DNA of 64,000 nucleotides from Mayamaea pseudoterrestris (taxonomy: Eukaryota; Bacillariophyta; Bacillariophyceae; Sellaphorales; Sellaphoraceae), in the NCBI GenBank assembly GCA_027923505.1, contig BROI01000001.1, positions 2,288,001 to 2,352,000 on the forward strand, in the 5' to 3' direction. Shown in pieces: positions 1 to 9,568 of the stretch (the first letter of the stretch is position 1; each line of letters begins with the position of its first letter). A model generated the notes under the pieces. The model did not search any database. It had not been told where the DNA came from and worked only from the letters and a program-made list of their open reading frames with translations. Made by a program: the position numbers and the translations under genes.

Positions 1-1
1 G

Positions 2-3000
2 AGAGACAAGGTTCGAACGGTCGCTGTCGCCGATGAGCTTGCTGTGCTCCTCAAGCCGCATCAACGAGAAGGAATTGTCAACATGTGGCAAAATGCTTTT
101 AGTGATATGGAACGCCACCTTAACGGAAACCTGTCAGAAGTGGGTGGCTGTATTCTCGCTCACAATATGGGACTCGGCAAAACACTCTCCGCAATTGCTC
201 TTATTCATACTGTTCTCACCGCAAAGTCAATGCCTGTCGTAAAGGAGACCGGAAAGCCAATGGTTGATGCAGTACTCGTCGTTGCTCCTACGAACGTAAT
301 ATTTAATTGGGAAAACGAGTTTGAAAAGTGGACTGGTCATCTCAAGCCGCCTTTGGTAATAGACTCGATTGACAAGTACAACAAAACGTCGTATGTCAAA
401 GCAGTGCACCGATGGCGAGATACAGGTGGTGTACTTCTCGTGACGGAGCGTAAATTAAGTAACTTATTCAAGGAGGGCATACAGTTGCAACCTGATCTTC
501 TCGTTTGCGACGAGGCTCACGCAATGCTGAAAAATTCGTCGTGTAAAACGTTTCAAGCATTGAGCTCTATCACGACGCCGAGGAAGATCCTGCTTACCGG
601 CAGCCCGTTCCAGAACAACTTACTAGAGTACTTCCGGATGATCTCATTCATTCGCCCCAATGTCTTTCCTGAAGCAGCAAGCGAGTCAGAGTTTGATGCT
701 CATTACGTAAAGCCGATACAGGAAGGTGAATCATCTGACGCGACGGCAGAGCAGGTTTGGGCTCATGTAAGCAAGGCGAAGCAGATTCACGACATTGTTG
801 AGCCTTTTGTGCACCGAAAAGACGCGTCTGTCCTTCGAGAGGTACTTCCTCCACTGCAGCAGGTAGTGCTGCATGTCCGTCAGTCACGGCCTCAGTGTCG
901 GCTCTACCGCAAATACGAGCGTCGCCGCCACAAAGCAGAAAATGGTAAGAACTTTTTTCGTACTTATCACGATACTCGGCTGCTGCATAACCACCCTGGT
1001 TGCCTTGTGACTGCCGCCGACAAGAATCAGCGGAAAGTGGCGAAATCGGACGATGCTGTCCCGAAGGACGAGTGGTGGCAAACTGTTATGAAGCCTGGCG
1101 ATGAAGCACAGCTTTTGGAAGTTTGTTCCGGATACAAAATGATTTTGCTACTGCACATCTTGGTAGCTTCTGTGAAGCAGAATGACAAGATATTGATATT
1201 CAGCGAATCACTGCAAACACTTGACTATGTCGAGCGCATGCTTGCACTTAAGGACTGGTGCGAGCATGTTCCTACACTCGCCTCATCCGACACCGCCGAC
1301 CCCATTGGCGGATGGAAACGAGACCAAGACTATCTTCGTATCGATGGATCAACAAACTCCGAGGACCGCGGATGCTTGGTGGATCGCTTTAACAGCACTT
1401 TATATGAAGGTGTTGCAAATAGCGTCAAAGCGTTCCTTATCAGCACCATGGCTGGCGGAGTTGGAATGTAAGTTATCTTCGTCACTGACTCTCGCATCTT
1501 TAGCAGCATGGACTCAATGATACATCGATACCTTTTATACAGCAATTTGACTGCAGCCAATCGCGTTGTACTTCTGGACTCGCACTTTAACCCTTCTGTG
1601 ACGACGCAAGCCTTATTTCGTTCATACCGGTACGGTCAAGTAAAGCCAGTTTACGTTTATCGACTGCTTACTGAAGGATCTATTGAGCAGAAAATTTATA
1701 ATCGTTCCGTTGTAAAGAATGGACTTGCCCTGCGGGTCATTGACGATAAGTCCTTCGTCCGCATGTTCACGAAAAGCGAATTGGCCGACTTGACGGAAAA
1801 TCTGATGTGGGCGCAGTGTGACTCATGTGGTCGTTGGCGAGTGTTGCTTGAAGAATTAAAAGACGATCTCCCCGAACAGTGGTTTTGTAAGGATAACAGT
1901 GACCCGCAGAACAACAGTTGCGCCCACCCGGAACGTTCTCCAGCCTGGTACGAGAAAGTCATCCACGGAATGGCCACCGTTTCTGAATCTCCTTTGAAAG
2001 GCACAAGTAGCGGTGAGGCCGATTCATCATTGTCCGAAAATGAGACTCAAGCTCTTGTTGCCAAGGACTCTGTTTTGCAGGAATTGCTTGAAATTAAACA
2101 GAAAAATTCGAAAGTAATTTCACGATTCACGTTCCATGATGTCTTGTTGGCTTCAAGCAAGGATACAGACGAGGAGCTTGAGTCTGCCCGAAAAGCTGCA
2201 GAGTTTGCACGAAAGGCAGATGCAAACGTTGCCAAGAATCTTGAGTCAACTTTTGCAGTAGAACCTCAGGACATGTTTACGCATGCTACGAAAGCGGCAT
2301 CCGCGACAGCTTCGGTGATGCCTGCTGCAAACGCTGATGCGAACAAAGTTTCAGAACCTCGCAATTTAACGAGTGGCAAGGTTGGTACTAAACTCAAAGC
2401 TGGCGGCCAGACAAAAAAGGAAGTACTTGGTGATTCGCTAATATGTAATGGTACAGTCAAGGAAGCCGTCGAAAAAGGCAACAGCAAAGATGCAGACTTG
2501 AATGAAAAGGCAGATTCAGTCGGCGAGAAAGTCGCAACAACACCTTCGATGTCCGCTGGGCCCCAAGGGAAGTCAGCGAAAAGTAAGCCCGACTTATCAG
2601 CTCCTCAGCGTGATGTACACTCCCGAAAGGACTTATCTGCGTTACAAGCAGTGGTGGCGACATCAAAGTCGCGCCCTCTGCAAGACTTGGCGAGCAAGGC
2701 AGCATCAACGAACAAGCGACATGACGGCGCCACCATGCAGGAAAGCATGTCTGATAACTCGATCTCGTCCGACGACGCACCCCTTTTCAAGAAGCAGCTG
2801 CTTCGTCGGACTGAAAGTTGGTCGGATGATTCTCTTTTCGCTGACGACAATGTGTCTTCGAAAAATACTAAGCCTCGCCCGAGATTGAGTTTGTCAAAAG
2901 CTGCTTCATCCAACCACCCCAAGTCAGAATCTCGGATGACACCACAGAAGCGCTCGCCCAAAAAGCGGTCCTCAGCTGGCAACGCCGGTAAGCAGGCAAC

Positions 3001-3109
3001 CGCGAAGCGTCGCGGCCGTTCAGAACCTATTCGAGCCATTCCAGCGAATGTAGAAGTGGTTGATCTTTGTGACTCGGACGATGACAGCTCAAAGCTAGAG
3101 CCTCTGTAG
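2..3109 (+). CDS. SNF2-family chromatin remodeller (ATRX/RAD54-like) with C-terminal CW zinc finger, 5' partial
   Basis: ATP-dependent DNA translocase, expected in the nucleus. The frame is open from base 2, so the gene starts upstream of the window; the first Met-like codon near 44 is GTG and not a start. Exons are 2-1467 and 1543-3109, split by a 75-bp GT-AG intron that joins GGVG to INLTAAN inside helicase motif V. Visible motifs: I (NMGLGKT), II (DEAH), III (LTGSPFQNN), V (STMAGGVGINLTAANRVV) and VI (ALFRSYRYGQ). About 1010 residues are visible. Shortly after the helicase lies a CW-type zinc finger (WAQCDSCGRW...WFC...NSC), a module known in other proteins to read methylated H3K4. The remaining ~400 residues are low-complexity, Lys/Ser-rich and end with basic NLS-like stretches (KKRSS, AKRRGR). 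SNF2 assignment is firm; the ATRX/RAD54 subgroup is inferred from the long insertions. Confidence 0.93.
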
Positions 3110-3215
3110 TATCATAGTGGAAATAGAGACGAATGCGGAAGTATGCTCAATCGAAATCTATACGAAGCCAATATGAAAGTGCATGGTAATAATTTGTATT
3201 ACAACAGTGCTTCAT

Positions 3216-4331
3216 TTATGTATTTCGGCGAATGTATTCGCAAGCAAGCGCTGCAGTGTACGAATCACTGCAGCTGTAGTCTAAATTCACGCCAGGAAGA
3301 AAGCCATGGTTCAGCATCAAGTCGGCATCGGATCGCGGCCCGTAGCTTATGTAAAGCTGCCTGGTCGTGACATTAACGCAGTTTGGCCCCACAAGCAATT
3401 GGAACGAATCAGTCAACGGGTCATAGTCAATTTGCGAGTCAGCTTGCTCTGAATGATTTGCCGAGTCAATGAAGGGCAAGAGGCAGATGTTTTGTCGATG
3501 TTCCTTCAATTTGCTAACAATCATTGGCATAGCAGCAACGCCTGCTAGTGAGCCCAATAGACTCATTGAAGGATCAGAGTTTGAATCCAAATATATATAC
3601 CCCACCACTGCAGCTGCTAAAGGAGCGAGTACGGATATTGCTGCATCCATGTTATTAACTGACTGTTGGCCCCTAAAGGCTCTGGAGTGAACCGCCTCCA
3701 TGGCCCAACTAAATTCTTCATACGTTACTGGCTCAGCAGCACCATATGTAGCATACTTTCGTCTCCAAGCTTGCTGTTGTTCTTCATGTAGCAGTAGTAG
3801 TTTCATTCCAGTCGATTCGCCAGCTAGTAGTTGCCGTTGATCAAGTGTCCAGTGACGAAGGGCATGCGGAGCAGTTGGCGCCAACTGCAAAGACTTTGAC
3901 TCGGTGATGTGCTGAATGTACGTGTAAAATGAGCTCCTGTCTCCCTTTTTCTTTTCGTCTAATAATTTTATTGCTAATCTCGCGTCCCAATCGGGTGAGT
4001 CAGTGTCGACTTGGATTGTTTTCGTCGCCGGAATGCTCACGATTTTCGTTCCTTGTTCCATTGGCAACTGGCCTGTCCATAGTAGACCTCGCAATCCGTT
4101 TTCAAACCGGGCATGTTTGACGTTCCTATTCCAAATTGCTGATGGTGATGACCTTTGTAGCCATTCCTCCATGGCATGGGCTTCAGGCAATATATTATTA
4201 TTTCTAGGCGGAAGGACGTCCGTCGCAGCGGACGACGATGAAAGAAGGCGTTTCACGAGCCTTTTTTGATGACCCATAGTTTGAAAAGCTCTCGACTCGA
4301 TAACAAGAATTATGCAAATGAATAGCTTCAT
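3216..4331 (-). CDS. SET-domain protein methyltransferase (Rubisco-LSMT/SETD3-6 type), predicted plastid-targeted
   Basis: Single exon, 371 aa from the chosen ATG at 4331. A longer frame runs to 4382, but the 4331 start gives a clean signal peptide (MKLFICIILVIES) followed by RAFQ, matching the plastid cleavage motif of secondary-plastid algae. The C-terminal half carries the split-SET hallmarks of the Rubisco large-subunit methyltransferase family: LLPFIDSANHS (family LxPxxDxxNH) and ISYGPRSDADLMLNHGF (family YGxxSNxxLLxxYGF). A hydrophobic stretch around residues 235-265 (VLAPLAAAVVGYIYL and after) sits between SET halves and may be membrane-associated, which is unusual for the family. The likely reaction is SAM-dependent lysine or histidine methylation of a plastid protein; the substrate is unknown. 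It is convergent with the SNF2 gene, about 100 bp away. Confidence 0.82.
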   Translation of the reverse strand: MKLFICIILVIESRAFQTMGHQKRLVKRLLSSSSAATDVLPPRNNNILPEAHAMEEWLQRSSPSAIWNRNVKHARFENGLRGLLWTGQLPMEQGTKIVSIPATKTIQVDTDSPDWDARLAIKLLDEKKKGDRSSFYTYIQHITESKSLQLAPTAPHALRHWTLDQRQLLAGESTGMKLLLLHEEQQQAWRRKYATYGAAEPVTYEEFSWAMEAVHSRAFRGQQSVNNMDAAISVLAPLAAAVVGYIYLDSNSDPSMSLLGSLAGVAAMPMIVSKLKEHRQNICLLPFIDSANHSEQADSQIDYDPLTDSFQLLVGPNCVNVTTRQLYISYGPRSDADLMLNHGFLPGVNLDYSCSDSYTAALACEYIRRNT

Positions 4332-4777
4332 GGCGTCGAATAGCAAGATTATGTTAGAATGCATTGCTAAGATAATATACACACTCGCAGTTTCATGGTC
4401 GATTCTTCAACCGAAACTTCTGTGAAACGTGTTCAGACCCGGTGCGATGTCATGCTACTATGAATGACCACCGAGCATGCCAAGAGCCTACAAGCAAGTC
4501 GTTATGATCTATTCTACCGTAGAGATGCTCAGGGCTGAAAGAACTTGGTCATGGAAGACTTGCAAAACATTCATCGAGTACAGCACGGTTGTGGACAAGC
4601 GGGCGACAATGCGATTTGAACAACGAGTCAATTCCATTGCTAAACAGCACAACGCTGCTTACACTCCCATAGAGCTAAATCTTGACTTGTCAAAATATAC
4701 AATATCAAATTGCTCTTATATGCTTTGCAATCATTTATTAATGCATTTATCACGCATGCACGTATACAGTGCCTTCC

Positions 4778-5548
4778 TCAAGTCTTGACCCAGCGCATGT
4801 AACGTTTGCCGCTCGGAACTTCCTCGACCTTGTATCCTCCCTCGCCAAACTGCTCATCAGCTTTCTCGTCCGGCGTGAGAAAATACACCACTGCATCATC
4901 TCCAGGTTTCCAGTTGACTGGCGTTTCGACGTTCTTCTCCTCGGCTACCTGGAGGGCATCAATGACGCGGACAATCTCGTCAAAGTTGCGCCCCGCCGAC
5001 GCTGGATACGTCATCATCAAAGCAACCGTTTTGTCCGGCTTGACAATGTAAACGTTGCGCACGTTAAGGGCAACGCCTGTCGCGAGCGTGGCCGCTTCCA
5101 CCGTGATATTTGTGCGATCCAAAACGCCCAGCTTGGCCGCCCACTTGCGGTGAGGATCAGCAATCATGGGAAAATTTATTTCCGCTCCAGTCACAGCGCG
5201 AATATCTTCCTTCCACGCCTTGTGCGAGTCAGCATCGCTGCAGGAAAGAGCGCAAACTTTGACTTTGCGGGTATTAAACTCATCCATTCGCTTCGCTGCC
5301 TCGCCCAACTCAGTAGTGCAAACTGGCGTAAAGTCAGCGGGGTGAAGAAGAATGAGACCCCAGGAATCACCAAGATATTCGTAGAGGTCAAAATTGTCAG
5401 TGTCCTGCGTCGCGACACCCGAAATGTTGGGAAACTGTTTATTGTTTTCATCAAGTAAGTGGTTAGCAAGCGGGCGCGATTTCGGCAAATTACCTCAATT
5501 TCGCTGCGTATTACAACTTACCTTATCGTTAATGGTAAGAGTATGCAT
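4778..5548 (-). CDS. 1-Cys peroxiredoxin (PRDX6-type)
   Basis: Thiol peroxidase that reduces H2O2 and alkyl hydroperoxides. Two exons: 5522-5548 encodes MHTLTINDK, then an 87-bp GT-AG intron (5435-5521, with a gctaac branch-like site), then 4778-5434. The product is 227 aa, the usual length for Prx6. The peroxidatic motif HPADFTPVCTTEL contains the catalytic Cys. LGDSWGLILLHP and the C-terminal VVYFLTPDEKADEQFG/GKRYMRW segment match the 1-Cys family, whose C-terminal dimerisation domain is longer than that of 2-Cys enzymes. Without the small first exon the frame would begin with an implausible MPKSRPLANH translation of intron sequence. No targeting peptide is visible, so it is probably cytosolic. 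Confidence 0.93.
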
Positions 5549-5845
5549 CTTTTGTAAGTTTCAGGCGTTAACAATGGCAAGCGGCAGAAAATAGCGGGAC
5601 GTTATGGACAAAGTGAGACGAATGTAAGATGCTCCGCAACCTTTCGATGGAAAAGCCGTGAGAACACCACTAAATGTGAGTTCGCAAATGCTGACGCCAC
5701 TGAAACGTAAACATTAGCTACTTACCTAAAATAATAATTATTCTGCGTTGAAAATAATTGACCGCCTTATGTAGCTGAGCATTTTTTCACCAATCTTCAC
5801 TCAAAATCAACAACGACAATCAGCTACCGGCAGTCGTCGAACCTG

Positions 5846-7678
5846 CTAATTTGAGTAATGCTGCTTCAGCACAAGGGAGTCGCCATTGATTGGGTCCTTC
5901 TTCCAGTTGCATAGCTCCTTGATGATACCAAAGATTTTTTCTTTGCGTTCAGCATAGTCATCAAGCTTCTTTTTAACGTTAAACAGCTTCATGAGGCGCT
6001 TCACCGGAATCGACCCATGGTTGAGCCAGATCTCCCTACGCACAGCCTCCAGAGTAATGACTCGCTTGTCACCAACCTTGACGGCCGCGTCGGGATCAAT
6101 AATGGTTTGTGCGAGCTTACTCACTCGCTCTTTGGCTGATTGTGACGCCTTGTCGGCGGCAGCCATAATCTTAGTGATGTGGTCCATTTCATTATCGCCC
6201 TTGGCAGCAACCTTTGGCGAACCTCCGCTTGTTGCAGCGTCAGTCCTGGCCGCTCCATCACCAGCAAGTCCAGCTTCAGTCGACACAGCCGTGACTTCTC
6301 CTCTCGCCTTGGCAAGCATGCGTTTAAAACCGGCGATCGAAGCCAATCCTTCCGCCCCAGAAACCGCTTCCACCTCATCGTCAAAGTCATCGTCATCCTC
6401 ATCATCGTCTTCCGCCTCATAGTCTGCTTCGTCAAAATTAACTTCCGTCTCGCCAACATCGACATCATCGTCATCAAACTGTTCATTTGCATCATAATCT
6501 AACTCGTCGTATTCCGCTTGTACGTCGCGTTGGTAAAAGTCATCCTGCATTGCAGCGCCGTCGGCTCCCCGCTCCTGCTCTCCGGCAGGGCCAGTAGCGT
6601 TAGTATTGTCGTCGTTACCTTCACGATTCGCATTAAAGGCGTTAAACCTTTGCTTGGCGGCGAATATTGCATCATTTGTTCCACCAAGAACGCCGTCGTC
6701 GCCAACTCGGACAGAGTCGTCCGCCATGGAGCTGAGCAGTTCCTTGCGTGCACCAGACGCACCCTTGCGCGAGGCAAACGCCACATCGCTCATGACGTCT
6801 TCTCCCTCTTCAATGGCGCCACTGCCAGCAGCAGCGTTGAAGTGCATGAGTTTTCCCATGAGTCTATGCTTGCTGCTGTTCTTGTTTAAATGATTGTTCA
6901 TTCTCGCCGCAGCGACACCTCCAAACCCAGGAGGTAATCCCGAGGTCGCCGATGCAATGTTAGCCGCCGTTGGCATGCGCGTCAAACCAGGCTGTCCCTT
7001 CTGCTGCTCCATGATTGCTTGTGCCTGCGAAAGTGAAAGTGACGCTCGCGAGGCTGGCTGTGCAAACAGAATGGTTGAATTTCCGGCTGGAACAACCCGA
7101 CAAGACAAGGTCGGAGTAGCATCATCATCATCGTTCGTGTCCATGAATGTTGTTTCATTTAACTGCTCCAGAATAATGTAATGACTGGGATTATGCTCGG
7201 GTACTCCTTCGTAGCGTGACGACATTTTCAAGTGTGAATTGTCATCGGCTGCAGCGGCGTCAGTCTTCTTCTCCCGTCGAGCCACCATGGTTTCAAAGAA
7301 ATCGACCTTTTCTTGTAGAATCCATTGTCGCTTGGGAGCCTCAAATTGTCGCCATCGTTTCTTCTTCTTTAATCGAGTGTCAGCATCATCGTCACTGTCG
7401 TCGAGCGCCTTTGGAACATCCTGCTGATACAATCGTCCAGACTTCCATGGCTCTTTCGTAAAAGCTGGAGGAACAACAGACTCTGGAAACTTTGCGATCA
7501 ACGGAAAGGCTTGCTTGGGAGCCTTGGCGTCGACTGGATCAACTGTGAGTATATTATTGGGTCCTTTGACGAGTCGCAGACGAATGGATCCACCGACGGG
7601 TAGCGCCTTGCCGAGCGTCTGCAGAAGGGAATCGACGCCATATTTTCGTTTCGCAGACGATGACGAGTTGCTTGACAT
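5846..7678 (-). CDS. GTF2F1: TFIIF alpha subunit (RAP74)
   Basis: General RNA polymerase II initiation and elongation factor, large subunit. Single exon, 610 aa. The N-terminal part carries the TFIIF dimerisation region (RWRQFEAPKRQWILQEK, then RYEGVPEHNPSHYIIL), which pairs with TFIIF beta. The middle is a very acidic linker (runs of Asp/Glu around residues 395-440), as in other RAP74 proteins. The C-terminal ~70 residues (TLEAVRREIWLNHGSIPVKRLMKLF...LVLKQHY) match the RAP74 winged-helix domain that binds the FCP1 CTD phosphatase. Domain order and length agree with the family, so confidence is high despite low linker conservation. Confidence 0.88.
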   Translation of the reverse strand: MSSNSSSSAKRKYGVDSLLQTLGKALPVGGSIRLRLVKGPNNILTVDPVDAKAPKQAFPLIAKFPESVVPPAFTKEPWKSGRLYQQDVPKALDDSDDDADTRLKKKKRWRQFEAPKRQWILQEKVDFFETMVARREKKTDAAAADDNSHLKMSSRYEGVPEHNPSHYIILEQLNETTFMDTNDDDDATPTLSCRVVPAGNSTILFAQPASRASLSLSQAQAIMEQQKGQPGLTRMPTAANIASATSGLPPGFGGVAAARMNNHLNKNSSKHRLMGKLMHFNAAAGSGAIEEGEDVMSDVAFASRKGASGARKELLSSMADDSVRVGDDGVLGGTNDAIFAAKQRFNAFNANREGNDDNTNATGPAGEQERGADGAAMQDDFYQRDVQAEYDELDYDANEQFDDDDVDVGETEVNFDEADYEAEDDDEDDDDFDDEVEAVSGAEGLASIAGFKRMLAKARGEVTAVSTEAGLAGDGAARTDAATSGGSPKVAAKGDNEMDHITKIMAAADKASQSAKERVSKLAQTIIDPDAAVKVGDKRVITLEAVRREIWLNHGSIPVKRLMKLFNVKKKLDDYAERKEKIFGIIKELCNWKKDPINGDSLVLKQHYSN

Positions 7679-7967
7679 GCCTATTGTATGTGATTTAGAT
7701 TGAATTGGTACGTTGCCGGAGATTAATTTGGAAGAGATGAATGAATCTCCATGATGTGAGGCTTGCGACGGACATGATGCGACAAATTTTAGTAAGCGGC
7801 ACTAAAAAGACAACTTCCAAGGGGCGATGAGAAACATACATGTTGTACATACTGGTAATGGGAGTACAAATATAGTTAAATGGAAAGGATAGCTGCACAT
7901 AGGTGCAGGTACTCACACAGTAGTAGTTATGTATAACACCAAGATTTGTCGCGCGATTTATCATTGT

Positions 7968-9270
7968 CTACATTAGCCCAATGGTTTCCTTCAGACCCAA
8001 CGCAATGTTCAAATTCTGCACTGCTGCTCCACTTGCACCCTTTCCCAAGTTATCCAGTCTGGCGCAAAGCAAAGCTTGCTCCTCATCGTCATTGGCAAAT
8101 ACAAAGATTTGCAGCTTGTTTGTGTTCGCCAAGGTATCTGGCGCTAAGAAGGCTCCACGTTCCAGCAAATCAGCCGCCTTGACTGCCTCCTCGCCCAACG
8201 GCATGACCTCGACAAACGTGCTTCCCTCGTAGTGCTTCTTGTATGCGTCGTGAATGGCTTGAGCGCTGGGATTCTTGAGCCAGGCGTAATGGAGCGGAAC
8301 GCTGACAACCATGCCTTGCGCAAAGTCGCCGACGGCTGGTTGAAAGATTGGATTCTTCCCCAAGTTGGAGTACTTTGCCATTTCTGGAACATGCTTGTGC
8401 TTGAGTCCAAGTCCGTACGTGCCCCATGGCTCGTGCTTTTCCGTTTCGAAAATCTTCATCAATTGGGCGCCCCCACCTGAAAATCCTGAAATGGCATTGA
8501 CAGTCAATGGCGTTCCCTTTGGCAGAATGCCAGCATCAACGAGCGGACGAGTGAGCCCGATGAACCCCGTCGGATAACATCCAGGGTTGCTAATCCGCTT
8601 GGATTTCGACAAGGCGATGCGTTGCTCCGGCGAAAGTTCTGTTGCGCAGAAGGAAGAAGGAATTATGGGTCAGCGCAAAGCGCACATGCGCCTCGCTCGC
8701 TGCCGCCTCACACCTCACAACAGTGCGTACGTACCTGGAAAGCCTGTAGATTGTGAAAAGGAAGAGAAGATAGATGATGAAATGAGCGTCTGAATGACTA
8801 GAAAAGGACGACCAACGATGGCCGAGCGCATCAGCGCAACATGGCCCATTCTGTCTCAGCCTTGCGAAACGTAACGCACCGTAATCCCAATCATCATTGA
8901 CCCGAAAGGCTGTCGATGCATCAATCAGTACAGTTCGATCATTACCGGCTTCTATCCACGACGCTGCTTCCTCCGATGCTGCATCAGGAAGGCAGAAAAT
9001 AACTGCATCGGCTTCATTGATCAGCTTTTTTCTCGTGGCATCATCCTTGCGCAAGTCGTCGGGAATCTTGAGAATTTCAACATCGTCGCGAGCTTCCAGT
9101 CGTTCTCTGACTTGCAGCCCCGTAGTTCCAGCTTCTCCATCAATGAATATCTTTGGCTTGGCCAGAAGACGAGTGCTGGCAGTCGATTTTTGAACGATGG
9201 AAGGCGGAGCAAAGGCTTCACTTCCAACAGCGAGAAGTACGGCACTCACAGTCAATCCTACTACTTTCAT
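7968..9270 (-). CDS. argC: N-acetyl-gamma-glutamyl-phosphate reductase, plastid-targeted
   Basis: Third step of arginine/ornithine synthesis: NADPH reduction of N-acetyl-glutamyl phosphate to the semialdehyde. Three exons: 8880-9270, a 9-nt microexon at 8735-8743, and 7968-8638; introns are 136 and 96 bp, all GT-AG. Splicing restores the conserved stretch DWDYG-FPE-LSPEQR; 356 aa in total. The start at 9270 gives MKVVGLTVSAVLLAVGSEAFAPPS, a signal peptide with a textbook AFAP plastid motif. IFIDGEAGTTGLQVRERL is the nucleotide-binding start, and SNPGCYPTG holds the catalytic Cys. It resembles the shorter type-2 ArgC. The reading frame continues upstream only through a TTG at 9312, which was rejected as a start. 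Confidence 0.94.
8735..8743 (-). other. argC: 9-nt microexon of the argC gene
   Basis: On the minus strand nine bases (GCTTTCCAG) lie between an upstream acceptor (ctacag) and a downstream donor (gtacgt). Joined to the flanking exons they encode the Gly-Phe-Pro-Glu of the YGFPEL motif that is conserved in ArgC. Direct joining of the two large exons would also keep the frame but would delete three residues (Gly-Phe-Pro) of this motif. The call is therefore based on splice signals, phase (1 in, 1 out) and family conservation together. Confidence 0.85.
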
Positions 9271-9568
9271 GGTTGATAAAGAAACAGATACTGAAGATAC
9301 AATTACCGACAATAAATTATGACTGGATGGATAAGGGTGGAAAGGAAGCAGTGGCCGTCACAAAATCGGAGGCAAGTGCACGGAAGAATGGTCGAGCGGA
9401 TCGGAAAGATCCTATTGGGTACCGTTACGACATATGTCAACGTCTATTCGAGCGTTGCTTCAGAGCGCATTCTTTCAAACTATCTTTAATCTTTAAAGTA
9501 TACTACTGAGTAAGACACGAGGCCACAGATATGAAACAATCAACCGTACTTTGACTTATGCTGACAGA

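Noticed and set aside
44-46. Start codon of the SNF2 gene
   Set aside because: The codon is GTG and the frame stays open to base 2 with family-like residues before it, so the gene is truncated by the window edge.
4477-4788. Plus-strand 103-codon frame
   Set aside because: It overlaps the 3' end of the peroxiredoxin gene and shows no recognisable features.
5435-5488. Longer single-exon start for peroxiredoxin (MPKSRPLANH...)
   Set aside because: These residues translate intron sequence; splicing to the upstream MHTLTINDK exon gives a family-like N-terminus with correct phase.
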